Shown here: positions 1-13,900 of the stretch, piece by piece | Position numbering within the stretch: position 1 is the stretch's first letter | How the letters are laid out: the number at the start of each line of letters is the position of its first letter | Source: Centropus unirufus | Lineage: Eukaryota > Chordata > Aves > Cuculiformes > Centropidae | Direction: 5' to 3' | NCBI GenBank assembly: GCA_013397695.1 | Contig: VYZI01000146.1 | Location: 362,142 to 426,141, forward strand | DNA length: 64,000 nt | Translations under genes and position numbers: made by a program | The notes under the pieces: generated by a model | What the model saw: the letters and a program-made list of their open reading frames with translations, nothing else | The model's database searches: none | What the model was told of the DNA's origin: nothing

Positions 1-179
1 CAAGTCCCTGGTCTTCCTCACTGTGGAGCCTCATGGGTGTTAGCTCTGGTTCAGAGATGGTACATCTAAGGGAGGTGGCCTCTGGACTGCAGGAGTGGTT
101 TCTGCCATGGCCCAAGAGAAGAGTAATGGCACTGAATATGTGCCTGAGAGCTAAGTGTCAGAGGATGCTGTCCAGGAAC
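1..179. other. Intergenic, nothing recognised
   Basis: Moderately GC-rich sequence at the left edge. An open frame runs through it from position 33, but it has no family resemblance and open frames also occur on the other strand. No repeat family was recognised. It may be the left shoulder of the degenerate tandem repeat that follows. Confidence 0.4.
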
Positions 180-960
180 ACTCAACAGATGTGCCCACTG
201 CATGGCTACCAAGGGCAGAGAGAGCCTCCTGGGCCTCCTGGCCTTCCCAGGCCCCTCCTTAGGACCCACAACTCATGGGTATTCCTACAAAGATTTCTGG
301 ACAAAGGGGCAGCAGTCGAGGCTTCACCTGTGGGGTTCATGCATCACAAAGACAGTCTGTCATGCCCTACAGGTGAATGGAGGAAGGCTTTTTTTAACCC
401 ACAGTGGGCTACCAAGTGTCCCCAGTGGGGTTTTTGCCTCCTCTACAGCACTGAGCACATCCCCTTGACAGGGCTCCCTTGGGTCATTTTAGCGAGGTGC
501 CCACTGTTCACACTCCATGAAGGTGGCCCTTGTGCCCTGCTTCTGGGGTGAGGATGCTTTCTTAAACTCTCAAGGTGGGCTCCAAGGAAGGTCTCCGCAG
601 GTTGTTTCTTCTCTGTAGCAGTGAGTGAAAACCCTTGTCAGGGCTTCTCCAGGCCCTTTCAGCTGGCTTCTTGCTTGCTGCTCTTGCACCTCCAGGACAC
701 CCCTCATGCCTTGGCTCTCTCTGGCTCTCTTGTCCAAGCAAGCTCTGCTCTTGCTCTTCCCTTGGCTCCATTTCCCCAGGGGGTCTTGCTTATGCAAAAC
801 ATCCTGTGCTTGGAAGGGCCCCAGGCTTGCTGCACCATCAGGAGCTGCCACTTTCCAATTCTCCCTGTACAATACAAGCACAGGGCGTTTTTCATGCATC
901 ACTAGCCAAGAAGCACAGCAGCAGAGCAAGTTTTGGAAGGCAAAAAGTGTGCTTGTCATC
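180..960. repeat. Degenerate tandem repeat, unit about 170-190 bp
   Basis: The block aligns with itself when shifted by about 170 bp. The stretch around 364-416 (gccctac...gctttttttaa...gtgggctaccaag) matches 534-587 (gccctgc...gctttcttaa...ggtgggctccaag). The stretch 441-475 (ctctacagca...ccttgacagggct) matches 611-645 (ctctgtagca...ccttgtcagggct) at exactly 170 bp with no gap. Weaker copies can be followed to about 190 on the left and to about 760-900 on the right, and 'ttcatgcatcac' recurs at 336 and 891. Several long open frames cross the block on both strands; they look like a by-product of its GC content and repetition, not genes. I do not recognise the family. Confidence 0.5.
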
Positions 961-1599
961 AATACATGTCCTATCTTGGAAAATAATCCTAGGATACCCC
1001 ACATCCCTTCTTCTTTGTCTTCTTTTGTGTGTCCTGATGGGTCCTGATCCTCATTCTTTTTGTTCTCACTCTTCAAGAAACAGGGACTGCTTGGCCTGTG
1101 TTCCTGATGCTCCTTTCTGCAGCTCTGTAACCTTCCTTTGCCAGACTGCAAGGGATGTTTTCCTTCAAGCTAAACGGAAGAATACCTCAGCCTGCTCTTG
1201 GCTATGTGTGTGTGTTTGGTTAATGTTTGTGAGCATCAGCTCTAAAACAGAGGCAGAAAAATAAGATACAATCCTTTTTCCTCTTGTAACCTTTGTGTCA
1301 TGTGTCCTTGGAAGTGGTTTTGGAGCTGAAAAACCATTAGAATTTAGGCGAATAACAGTCTTGATATTCAACTCACGGTGAGTACAAGGAAAACCATAGA
1401 ACAGAACATTTATCCCTGGAGTTCTGACCTAGGCCTGAAGACTCTTCATGTTAAGTCTGGACCTCCCCTGATGGACACAGCATTGCCTTTTTAATTAATT
1501 TTATTAGCATACAATATGATCTTCTCCATATTTTATCCTTACAAGCCTGTTGTTTCCTGAGTCTTCCCTTATGCCCTTCTTTTAAATTGAAAAAAAAAA
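961..1599. other. Intergenic, nothing recognised
   Basis: AT-rich unique-looking sequence. The only low-complexity item is a short TG run at about 1204-1215. No exon, RNA gene or repeat family was recognised. Confidence 0.5.
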
Positions 1600-1732
1600 C
1601 ACTGGGAAACTTCCAGTTGGTGTTTATGTCCCCAGTCTCCCAAGACGTTTTCTAGATGATCAAGAGTGGCCCGGCTCTTTTAGCTGCTTCAGTACTCTAA
1701 GATGAATTGCATCAGACCCCATCGATGTTAGG
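1600..1732 (-). repeat. CR1 LINE ORF2 fragment, minus strand
   Basis: Read on the minus strand, 1675-1730 translates to a peptide like LTSMGSDAIHLRVLKQL. This resembles the CR1 reverse-transcriptase start motif (K-S-x-G-P-D-G-I-H-P-R-V-L-K-E-L). The key P and G are already replaced, so this is an old decayed fragment. Similarity fades before about 1600. Its neighbour on the right is a CR1 3' end in the opposite orientation, so two insertions or an inversion meet here. Confidence 0.5.
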
Positions 1733-1734
1733 AA

Positions 1735-1935
1735 ACATTCATTTACCAATAGAGCGGTCAAACCCTGGAACAGGCTTCCTGGAGGGAGGAATTCATGCCC
1801 TACGCATATCAGTGTTCAAGAGGCACTTGGGCAATGCCTTTAATACTGTGCTTTAACTTTTCATCAGTCCTGTAGTGGTCAGGCAGTTGGACTAGATCAT
1901 CACTGTAGGTCCCTTCCAGCTGAACTATTCCATTA
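1735..1935 (+). repeat. CR1 LINE 3' end fragment, plus strand
   Basis: The order of landmarks is that of a CR1 3' end: 'aaccctggaacaggcttcct' near 1761, 'tgttcaagaggcacttggg' near 1813, then 'ttggactagatcatc' and 'ggtcccttccagctgaacta' near 1887-1927. It is 5'-truncated, as nearly all CR1 copies are, and is non-coding at this length. Confidence 0.85.
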
Positions 1936-4900
1936 TATTTGGAACATTTAACTAATATAACTGGCCCCTCAAATTTTCATTGTCCACAAACGGAAAATTA
2001 CTGTTCCTGCCGTTGTGATCCTTAAACTCACAGGAACAGGCATCCCAAGATAAGAGGTGGTGAACAAAAAAACAGGAGCTAGAAAGTGGTGAAGAGTGGA
2101 AATAGTGTTGCTGGCATCTGCAGAGGAACGACACAGACACAGACGCTAATTCTGGGAAAAGCACATGGGAGAAGACTTGGGTGACAAAAAAGTAACAAAG
2201 TTGTGTTTCTGCTGCCGAGGTCTCCCATGGAGGACTGACCCTAAACTGTCAGAAACCTGAGGAGTGAAAGGCAGGTGAATGACAGGGCCCATATAGAGGA
2301 GAGCCCTTGGGAGTCTTTGTCCCAAGGAAACCGTTTCTAGTTTCGAAATTCCAAAACTCTTATCTGAAATGACAACTATTTTTAATTGATTATGACATGC
2401 TCGAAGCATGCTTAATCGGATGTGAATAGTCAGCACAGCTGCTTTGGTGACTCAAAATGCAGAGGAAACATTTTGATCCTATTTCACAGAATGTGTTCTG
2501 TGTCACTTACATGGCATGGTCACAGATACCCAGGCTGCTTTCTTGGGATATCTTTGGGGTTTAATTACCCTGTCAATTAGAGTTAGAGGTAGTAATGTGG
2601 CAGTGAAATGATACAGATTGCTCATGGATTCTGTTCTCTTCTTGTTTGCATTCATCAGCCTTGAAAGAGGACCTTATACATTGTCTTGACATGGATACTA
2701 ATAACCCTACAATGAGAGATTCACTGCGTCGAATAAATAGGTGCCAGCAGCCAAGAAGAGAACAAGCTGAGATAATGGCACAATGCAGTCCAGTAATGAA
2801 GAGGTGGAGACTGTAGGCTTCTAGCTGGGGCAGAACAGTCCATTATTTTTCAGGGATGAATGGATTTAACCAGTGAATGTAAAACCATTTAAGAAAAGGG
2901 GACTGAAGATAAAACCAGCCACATCTGAAGAAAATGGAGCAGGACAATAATGCATTGTATCAAAATATGTTCTATGAAGCTATAGAAATCATATAAAAGT
3001 GAGTATTCAGTAAATGGAAGTAATTTCCAACTGAATCCTGACCTATGGTAAATGAAGACTTCTTATAGTATATTAAGCTGGGTTGACTTACATCTCTTCA
3101 AATTACAAAGAACCAGACTAATTTTCACGCTCACATGCAAAGCATTTTGGATAAACTCTTTTAGTTTCAAATGATCTGGATTTATTTGGACAGAGGGTAA
3201 AAGTGAGAACTACTATTAATATTGTATGCCAGAGGCTAAATCAACTTGTATCAAATGTACATGGGTTTGTGCAGGTCACTCCTTGCTTAGTGCTTTCAGC
3301 ATCTTCAGTGGGGTAAATGCCTATGGTATCCCTGGGTATTTAAACTACATTGGTTTTCAAGGTGATGTAAACATGCATGAAGTCCACACACATCTAGATT
3401 ATTTCTTTATGTGACTCATGGAAGTCATATCATGCTGTGATTTTAATAAGTTCTATCTTCACATGTTCTGACTCCTGGAAGACCTTTATGGCCTTGCTGT
3501 GTTAACTTATTCCCTCAGGTAGTTTTATACACAAAATAGAACTATGTCTGACAAATAGGGTTCCAAGATGTGAATGGATGTATTTGGGTGGAGACAAAAA
3601 TAAGTATAAGAGGTTGATGCTGCTAGCCAGATCAATAATAAAATGGAGAGAATCCTAAAATTCAGAGTATTTCTCATTCTTTTTGCTTTCAGTTTACAGC
3701 CTATGATTTTTCAGATTGGACAAAAAAAAACCCCTATTCTCTTTTATTTTCAATCAGTTTCATGTTCCAATTTTAATGCACAATATTTCAGTACTTCAAC
3801 TGAAAACACTGAAATAAGAATGATAAAAATTCACACCCTGGAATTACTGCTACATAAAATCATTAGGTTTTACAATCGCTGTAAAAAATACATTCATTCC
3901 CTCTCCAAAAGTTTAGGACCTAAGCTACCTGTCAGCAGTCCCTTTAAGAATTGCAATTTTCCTAATGGCACGTAATATCAGTACAAGTTACCTCACAGAT
4001 CAAGGGCAGCAGATCAGTTTAAGAGCATAGATTCTCTGAGCTAGGGTTAACAACCCTGTATTTATTTCGGGAAGACCTTCCTGATTGTTAGAGATGCTTC
4101 TCTCTGAGCTGTGGTAAAAATATTTTAAGCCTTCAGAGGGAAGACCATTTGGGACAGTTGCAGACACTGACAGAATATTAAGCTAGTATTTGTTGCATAT
4201 GTAACAACTTCAGTCTCAGACTAGATTTTACACCTTCACACTTAAAACTGTCCGAACTGATATACTGAAATTGCTTGTAGCTTGTTTCTTGAATGTCTTT
4301 TCCCTATTTTCCTTTCCCTCCTTACATTAGAAATGACTGGCATAGCATCTTCCCTAAGAAGCTAAATAGCATCTTTCCCTTCCAGTTTCTCCTGGGAAAG
4401 AGAGGCCGAAAGCTCCCGACTTAGATGGGAGGAAGCACTCTGCTCTTCAGCTTCACAGAGCCATATGCTATGCCACATTTCTGCATGGTGAGGCTGCCAT
4501 CTCAATCTTTTACAGGGCTGGTACCTTAGCAAGACCACAGTCTGTGGACCCAGACCCTTACCCTACAGCAATATCTTCATCCCCTCAGCTACTTCCTTTT
4601 CAGCTCATGTATCCCAAGCATCACGGAGCCTGGTAGAGAGATTTACCCCATGAAATGTCCGGTTCCTGTAGTGGACCACAGCAAAAGAATGTCTACTTGA
4701 TTAGAATAATATCTGGAAAAATCAAATCCCATCATAAAAATTATTGTATACTGTTCTTTTGTTGATTTGCTGGGCTACTTATATTCTTTGTTTTGTGCAT
4801 TGTAGAAGTAAGAAGCAGCTGGAAAGAATCTAGAAATTCAGGATCCATAAAGATTTATCACTACCAGCCTCCGTGCCATCAGTGTGCTGGCCTTTGGGTT

Positions 4901-7900
4901 ATTATGTTTTCCTATATCTAGCTCTATCCAACTAGCAATGATCAGTATCATTGGCCTGTTTCACAATAGTCAATTAGAAAACACAGAGCCACCAGATGTT
5001 GTGATGAGCAACTGGTTGATGGGAGCTAGGAGACTTTTCTGGTTTCTCTCACTCTCCTGCCTCCACTCAGTCTCAACTTGTTGGAAGATAAGAACTTTTC
5101 CCTTTGAGACAGAACTTCATGAAAGAGCTGCTTAACAGGATGGTATTACAGGTCTTTATGCTGTCCATGCAGTTTAAGGGTAAATCTTTTGCTTAGTACA
5201 GGTGCTCTCTTTTAACTGCTTTCCCAAAGAATTCCATTTTACAAAGGAAACGGTCTCTCCCTGCTTTTAATCATATACACTAAAGGACCTCTTTCCTCCT
5301 CAAAGCTCCTTCTTTCTAGGACTCATGGATCTTCGCTCTTGCATATATAGGAACTCTGCTATGTTCTAAGTTGCGGGATTTTTTTACCACGACATATAAG
5401 ATGCAGGTGGTAGGAAGAAGAGGATGATGGTCTGCCTCTAGGCCCTCTCCTTTCCTATCAATAAAATGAAAAACCTGTTCTGTTAGCATCTTCCCTGCTC
5501 GAGAGAGGGGAATGAGGTAACCTCAACCAAGGCAAAGGCCACAACTCTGATGGGCAGTGCAGAAAGGGGCCGGATGCCAAAGCAAGTGTAGAGCACTTGA
5601 TCTAGAATATATTTTGAATCCAGATACTTCCCTGGTATTGGAATATCACTCTTGACTAATCTTCTGTCTGTTCCCAAAGCTTCACCCACCCACCCACCTG
5701 CATGTGCTTTTATTTCTGTTTTGCCATAGTTCAATAAGCACCTGCTATCGAGGCATCAAAGAAAACAATAGCAACTGAATAATGTTAGCATTTGATGTTA
5801 TAGAAATAAAATAAAATATCTGAAGCAGAATGAAGCCACAAGATAAATGTCTTCAGAGTCAGGAAAAAAAATGTCATGGCTTTAACCTGTTTACATGAAA
5901 GTATTTTCTCTGGTGGGATAATCAAAGTTTCAAAGATCTTGTCCTATATAATATCAAATCCTATTACTATTCAGCAAGGGAAAATCTATTCCCTTAAAAT
6001 CAAGGTCTTTTTAAGAGCTTCTAGCAGGAAAAATCTTGTATTTTGTGCACAAGCACATACAGAAGGCATCTCAAAGGGAAATGTTAGCCTCAAATTAATT
6101 TCTGTCAGATTTGATTGAAAAACTCACACATATCTGTCCATTGGAGGTTTGTGACCTGACTCTGCCTGGCTGGGATTTGGTAATCAAATAGAGAATCCTA
6201 CAATACATTTATCAGTTTTGCTGTAGTTCAAGAAATATAGCAGTAAAAAGTGTGTAACAACAGTAAAATTAGAACAAGAGATTATTTGACTATCACTATG
6301 TAGACTCATTTGTTCATTAACTAAAAACATGTCCATAATTAGAAAACAAAATAAAATGTGAATAAAACCAATTTTGAAATTTTATGTTAACATTATTACA
6401 CCATGTCTGAATCTGGTTTTCTTGTTATAGTGTAAAGCATTTGAACGGATTTTTTTCCAGCCAAGTCAAGGTCAGATCCTTGATTTTTTGTGTGCTTGTT
6501 GTTGCTGGTCACTATGGCAGCTACTCTAAAAACAGGCAAGACCTTGATCCTTTCTCAAGTGGAAATTTCTGAAAACTTGTGACATTATCCTCCACTCAAA
6601 TTCTCAAACAACTGCTCTACTTTCTAATATTTTCTCTCAATTTCTTTCTTCTAGAACTTTTAACAATTAAAAATAAAATAAAATAATCAGTCCCTTGAGA
6701 AAAGATTTAATTTTGTAACCACATCCATTAAAAAATAGGTACCCGGATTTAAAGGCAGCAGCTATAGATGTGTAAATGCATTGTTACGTGGTTGACATTA
6801 GACTGGACCCAGCCAAATCCCTAGTTGTGTTGGAAACCCCCAGCAGATCTGCAGAAGGATAGTTCTTTTCATACAATAAAATCATACAGAATCCACATCT
6901 GCTGTCAGCCATTCATAACAAGACTCTCAAATTTTATGGTTATTTATATCAGGACTGCACACCACTTTGAACTCTGACTTCATCATATCAGTTACTACAT
7001 TTTAAGACACAACTTCTGAGATGCAACTTCTGACGCAAATTGCTTACTATTTGAAGAAACAGTGGAAATAAGAAAAGACGTTCACCCAAATTGAAATGAC
7101 TGAGGCAGCTGTGAGAGTATCCTATTAGCTGGATCAATCTTCCAAAATTCTATTTAGCGTATATTGCATCTCATTTAAACTTTCTATAAAGGATCTTTAA
7201 ATGAAGGAGTTTGGGAAGAAAGTCAAGTGGGTAATAGAAAACTGAGGGGAGGAGGAATTAAAAAATGAAGAAGAAACTTCATCAGAATGGATGGTAAGAG
7301 GCAAGTAGACAAAGGGACATGGGCAACTGAACAACTGAGGGAATAGGAGCTGGACAGGTAAAAGAGAGGCAATGGCAGTCACTGGCAACAGAAGGTGGAA
7401 GTTTGGAAGCTGAGGGAAAATGTCCAAGTTTCAGAGCTAAGCATCGGATCATCTCAGGAAGATTCCCAGATTTCTTTCTGAGTTTCTGTGCAGAGGGTAA
7501 TGAGTCTGCTAGGTCCTATGCTGTGTAGGTTCAGCTTGGACAAGAGGATTAGCAATGAAACTAGGAATGAAAAGGCCTGACTCTTGAAAAGTGAGTAGTA
7601 GATATTTGGGACAAGAATTGAGTCAGTTTCCCTTACATTTCTTCCTCCAAATAGCACTCCAAGCTTCCAGGGACTGATGAGAAGAAAACAGGGTCGTTTG
7701 CGCTCTGGTGACACTGACTATTGCAACAGAAATATCAGCTACCGGCTATCCCTGCCTCTATAGCATACATCTCCATGAAAATGGCATGTGAGAAATTAAC
7801 AGAATTGCTTGTTTCCCCTATTTTTATATGATTTTTTCAGTCCAACAAAAGAGGCGAATGAGAAGAGGGTCGCCATCATAAGTTGAATTGCACACTGAAT

Positions 7901-10900
7901 GAAAACTGCAAAAAGGTGCAAGAACCGAGGCAGCAGCACTGCAACCAAACACCCAAATCTCTGGCTGCTCAGGGCTTGCTGAAACCTTTGGGTTCCATTC
8001 CCTGTTGTCTCACTTCATGTCTATACATTTAATCTGAGACATTGAAGAAGGCCACCATTTTAATTTGTTGTAACATTGCCCATTGTACATCCCTTCTTTA
8101 TCTTCTTTGTCTACCAGCCAGATAATAGTGTATTTTTAACAGGCATCTCCATTAGGGTATTGACTAAGTGGCTCCCAAGTCCTCTGTCACAAGTCACTGA
8201 AACAACGAGACAGGTAAAGTAGTTATTGGTGTTTTCTACCGCCTTGGTAGCTGACACTATTCCCAACTATTTTTGGAGGAGAAGGAAAAGAGAGAGTATA
8301 AAAATAACAGAATAGGGTCACTTCAGAATCTATCTGCAGTCAATTGCAGCCACTTACCAGTCGCAAAAAATTACTGTGGTGCACAAAAGTATTTTCCTGG
8401 CTATCATACTGTCACAACTCATCACATTCTTTACAAGGGACTGAAGTTGTAATGCCTGTGCCTTTGGGATGAATTATCTTTGAGGAATTATGGTAGATAC
8501 AACGGAGTACCAATAAACATTAAGTTTTCATGGAGGAAGGTTTCTTAAGGACCAGACTCCAGAGGTATATGAGGAAGCAGCAGTTAGGCCAGCCAAGACA
8601 AAGAAGGGATAACATAGGAGAAAGGAAGACCAAAACCATGCACAATGGGGCAGCATGAAAAGAGCATGTAATTAAATTATGGAACTTATTGCAAGAGGAT
8701 CTTATGAAAAACAAAGGTACAAAATAATGGGTAGAGAACACAGTGGTCAGGTTCTTCATTGTAGGAAGTCAGGAGGATCATTGTGTATGTACTTCATTTT
8801 TATAGTATTTCTCTAAACACCAAGGAGTAACCACTGTTGAAAACACTTGTGTGAACTAAAACGACATTTGTGTTCTCCAGGAAAGCAAAATGGTCCACAG
8901 AACTACGAAGTCTTGCAAGCATTGATTTTCCTTAAAAATCCAGTTCCAGGAGTCTTTATTGCATGGGAATGTCAAATTTCGTCTATAAACTTAAACTTCT
9001 AATACTGATATGCATAGAGAATGCTTGAAAATATGACCTCAGTGTGCTACATGGCCTGAAAAAAATGAGAGAAAACAAACACATGGGCATTTCATTTCCG
9101 TAATTTAAGGCAGGCCTGGCTCAGGATTTTGGAGCACTATGTGGACTTGTAGTATTGCTTGTTCTTTTGACTTATCAGCATAGAAAATATATTCCAATAG
9201 GCAGAATATTTTGAGAAAAATAAATAGATTTTCAGCAACTGGTTACATAAAATATTGTGGGGTTTTTTGAGAATTTCAAGTAAGAGCAGTCAAATGCACA
9301 ACTTCTATGAAAATCTGGTCTAGTATCCCTTCATGACAAGACTTGTGTAGAATTATCCTCTCTTATATTGTGTATCGGTAATACTAACAATCTTATAACA
9401 GGCCAAGAAACACATAGATATTCAGGGTTTGAACAGAAGCACAGAACTGTTCATTTAGAACTTGCAATGGTCTGGTGGACTTCGTGCAGGCTGAGGGGCG
9501 GGGAGAGGAACTCAGCCCTTGTTTCCTTAACAGGATCTGTAACCTGTGTTGACAGCACAGCTAATATTAGTCGTCTGAAAGATGGGCTGCTAATGACTGA
9601 ATTTCAAACACTGCAGCTTTGTAAGTCACCGGGAGTAGAAATGAACTCTGCTCAGGATCAGAAAGAAATGTTGAAGGGGTAAGCTGGCTGGGTTTTGGTT
9701 TTTTTTTTGTTTTGAGTAATTAATGCTTTGGAAGACAAAGATGACAGTGTTGGAATCATTTAAGGAACAACAAAATTTAGTGCACCTTCTAACAGTTTTA
9801 CAGGTGGTTTTAAAAAATATCCCAGTGTTACATAGTGTAGCAAACAAAGAAAGAAACTGCACAGATGATCTCTTCTAAAATGTCTGTTCCAGTACTGTCC
9901 TCAAACCAGGGTTAAAATAAACCACATCTATATGGTCTACCTACTGTCCAAGACACCTGAATTGAAAGATGGTATTTGTGATCACAGTCAGCACTGAACC
10001 AGTTAAAAGCTTTGAATCGAATCATGCCAGTTGCTTGGGAGAGATTTCACTAATACAGAAGCACAACAGAACAAGGACAGTAAAATAATATGCCTCTTGA
10101 CTGTATATTGCTGTCTTGACTACAGTACTTAAAAGTATTAGCAGAAAGTCAGCTAAAGCAACAATTCAAAACCCAAAAGCATCACTGATATTAAAATTGC
10201 AAAAATCTTAAAGTGAAAACACCAGGACTCCTGCTTTCTAATTTCTACCAGCATTGCTGGTAAAAACATATTCACTTTCAGTTGCAGGATTTTAACTCTA
10301 TTGAGTGTAAAATCTATGTTAATTTGTTCATTGATTTGTACCTTTTTACTTTTCAGGGGTTTTTTATGATCTTTAAATGAACAAGTTTCTATGCTTGCAA
10401 AATGAAGTAATTATTTTCCTCACAGAATGAGATAAATGGCAGAGGAAAAATTTAAATATACTCTTTCTAAAGGCATAAAAAAAAATCTCATATGATTGCT
10501 TCTTATCTCTGTAACAGTTTAACAGCAATATTTAGAATTATTTTAGTCTTTTGCACATGCAAGAATTTGATTGGTGGTTGGAGAAAACATCATAATTGGC
10601 ACTACCCCGGTTCTGGTTTTAGTACAAGGGAAAAGAAGATTATGAAATGGGTATCTTAAGTCTAATTGCAAATAATTAGAAAGTTTCTATTGCCACTTCA
10701 GATAAAGAATCATGATCTTTTCTGTCCTGTGGACAATGCCAATTTTTTAGCTTTAAAAGAGTCTAAGTTTCAGCGACTACAATAACACAGTAGTCAACTC
10801 CATTTTGTTGCTTCTCATTTTTGGAACCAGAATTTTGGCTTTTCCACTCCTGTTCCTGTGCTTGTTTAGCACATGCAAACTACAGTGTCACCAGTGATAC

Positions 10901-13900
10901 TCTGCAATAAAGTTTGCAGATATATAGGAATAACACACCTTCCCTTCTTTCAAACATGGCCTTTAGTTCTCACAGTAGTGCAAATGCAGAGGTCTGGTAC
11001 CTGGCACTACCCTACTAAAGCTAATATTTCAGCATTTTCACAGATTTTCAGTGTATCACCATGTAAGCAGCTAGATGGATACAGCCTGAAGCTGAAGTCG
11101 GTAGAAGTTCAGCATCTCATGGTAATTCAGATTGATGCGCTCAGTCACCCAACTCACCAGTGTGATCTTTTCACTCAGACATGGTCGTCTCTTGCGTCTC
11201 ATGAAGCCTGCTGCATGCCGATTTAGGGAAAAACGTGGAATCTTCTGCTCTTCTGAAAAGGGGAGAAAGTGTATCTCTAGCTTATTGGAACAGTACTTTC
11301 TGCAAAGCCCTTCTGCCTCTTCAGCAGTGTGGGAAGAGCTAATACCTCATCAAAGGCACTTTATTCAACATATGATACCACTGGCTACCTGCTGACAGAA
11401 CCCAGCAGAGCTGGCTTGATGTAGGGCACAACAGATGGAACACTGACTGCTGCCTACAGTTGCCAGGACTGTGTGCTCATTTTCTGGCAACTGAAAGGCA
11501 AAATAAAGTACTCTACCTATAAATTGCTGAGTTCTATGGGTAAAGAGTCCCGTAGAAATGCCTCCAGATTAATAGTGGTGTGAATTTTAATTCAGTTGCC
11601 ATTAGTCACCATCTGCTTCCATAACACATCTGCACTGCAATGCTATTCTAGTGAGACCCTCTGCTCTTCACTATTGCTGCAGAGCTCTTCCTTCTCTCCA
11701 ATCTAAAATACCAAAGGGCCAAAGAGATATGGCAGCAGAAAAAGTACCTAAAATAAATCGTCACATGAGGCATGCATTTTAGAAGTGTCTTTCTATAAAT
11801 TGCACTTCTCTTCATGAAAAGCAATTCTTGCAGCACTTTCTCTTCATGAAAACTTAAATTACACTTTGCAATAGAGGAGAAAAAAATGCAATTTTTTGAA
11901 AAATAATTCTCAAAATTTACCTCATTCCATTGCACTGGGGATTTTTGAGTGGGAGAAGAGCAGAAGGCAGTCACACAAAGGTTGAAATTTAAAGCATAAT
12001 TTAATTGTTTCAGGGGCTTGTTTACTTATGTTAAAAACCCAATGAGTTAAAACATTAGTTGGTGTGGAACTGTTTCTTTTTACTGCAGGGGACTTTAGAT
12101 CAAAACCAAAGAAAAGCCCCATCTTGCTAGTGGTACTTGACTAACAATCAGGAGAAAAGATTACAACAGTATGACATAGATGTAGGGAAGAGATTCTGGT
12201 CCTTGATCAGCAAAAGCACAAACCTTCCTAGATTCTCACATCTGACCTTCTCAAAGCTCAAGGATACACATGTGGATTTTGTTACTCTGGAACACAGTCC
12301 TCCCTACACCTATTATACCTTGCTGGGAAGTTAGTGGAGGGAAGGGCTCCAAAATGTCAGAAGCAGCTCAGCACTCAGGTGGGAAGGAGGCAGACTGAAC
12401 CCTACAGAAAGCCAGGAGTGGGGGGAAGTTTTCTGTCTTCAGGCCTAAACAAGGCCATGAGAAATACTTCTGGAAGCTCTATTAACCTCTGCATTTGTCA
12501 ACATTTCCTGTGTATGTTTAAACCAGAACATAAATTTTGAAAGATATTTGGCTAAAGGACGAAGTTTTTCTTGGGCTAGTGAGCTCCCCCATCCGCTTTT
12601 GTCAACCTCCTATGCATACACAATTTGCTTCTGGGGAAAAAAAGATATTGATAGCTCTTTAGAATAGCTATTTCATAACATCCATTTCAGAAATATCTAA
12701 GTTTAGAAAAACCGTAGGGATATTTTCTTCTGAGGCCCAACTCTGTGAGGTGCCAATGTCCCTTAACTGCTCAGCATGTAGGAAGGAGGCTCTTCATATG
12801 CATCTGCATTGCTCAGTCTCTGTTTAATGTACCACCAAGACTCAGAAACAGCCTATAATTTCTGAGAAGCTGAAACAACAGAAGCTTCCTGTGGTCCTGT
12901 ATTAACGTTTCAGAGGGAAAAGCTGCAGGTGGATGTTCACTCATTGCCCATTCTCATTCTCCAGCATGTGCCTGTATCAGTTATCCTATACACCTCTGTC
13001 GGCTGGAGATTTCCTGCTATTGAACTTGACCTTGGAGGGTACTTTGTACACTGTTTTGCTTGGAAGAGAGATCTTAGAAGAAAACATAGATGCTAATCCC
13101 AGTAAGCTATTGTATTTTACATACTCATTCACTAGTAGACATGATTTTGTGCTTTAGCAGAAAGCTTCTAATGGGTAATAGTGGTGTTTATTACGCATAG
13201 TTGTGATCAGTTTGATGCTAGAAGTAGCAGTCTTTACATGAGTAGAAAAAAAAGCAAGAAGGATGCAGCAGGAAAAAAGCAAAAAATATAATTACGACTG
13301 TGGTAATAATGGAAGCTGTGCCCACCTGGCTAACATAACCATGTGTTTGCAGCAGATGCAGTACAAATGGAGGGGTAAGGAGCATATAAGAAGAAAAAAA
13401 CAGGGCTTGCTAGGGTAGTGCTGCACAGTGCCCTGGGAGGTTTAACCTTCACAATACTAAGGGCTTCCCATTTGTATGTCCTGAGCCATGTCTATTGCAA
13501 GATCAGAAACTTAATTTTTGATCCAGTGACCATGACATACACAATTAGTTTTGTCAGTATTGCAGACAAGTGAATCTGGCATGTGACACAGAAAGCATGG
13601 TATGAAGGATTCGGAAAGTAAAATTTTTTAAAAAAAATTAGGAGCATGAGGTTCCCTAAGATATCTGTTGATAGCTATATGAAACATTTTCTTATCCATT
13701 TACTTGCCTGGGAGAATCTATTCCTCTACAGATTTAATTATATATTTAGAAAACAAGATCCGTCACTATCAGGTTTTCTTTGCTCCATCCAATGATGTGC
13801 TCAACAGACCACGAACAAGCATGATACTGTACATTTTGCTAATAAAGCCATTCTGCCCCTGACATTAACATTAGAGATGCTTGCTTTCTTTCTCCCTGAT

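Noticed and set aside
570..1264. Long open frames (193 codons minus strand at 570-1151, 209 codons plus strand at 635-1264)
   Set aside because: They overlap on opposite strands in a GC-richer, repetitive block and encode low-complexity, Cys/Ser/Leu-rich peptides without recognisable domains.
13340..13376. Exon-like 'gtttgcag...gaggggtaagg' with good splice consensus
   Set aside because: The enclosed sequence is only about 20 bases and has no similarity or partner exons.
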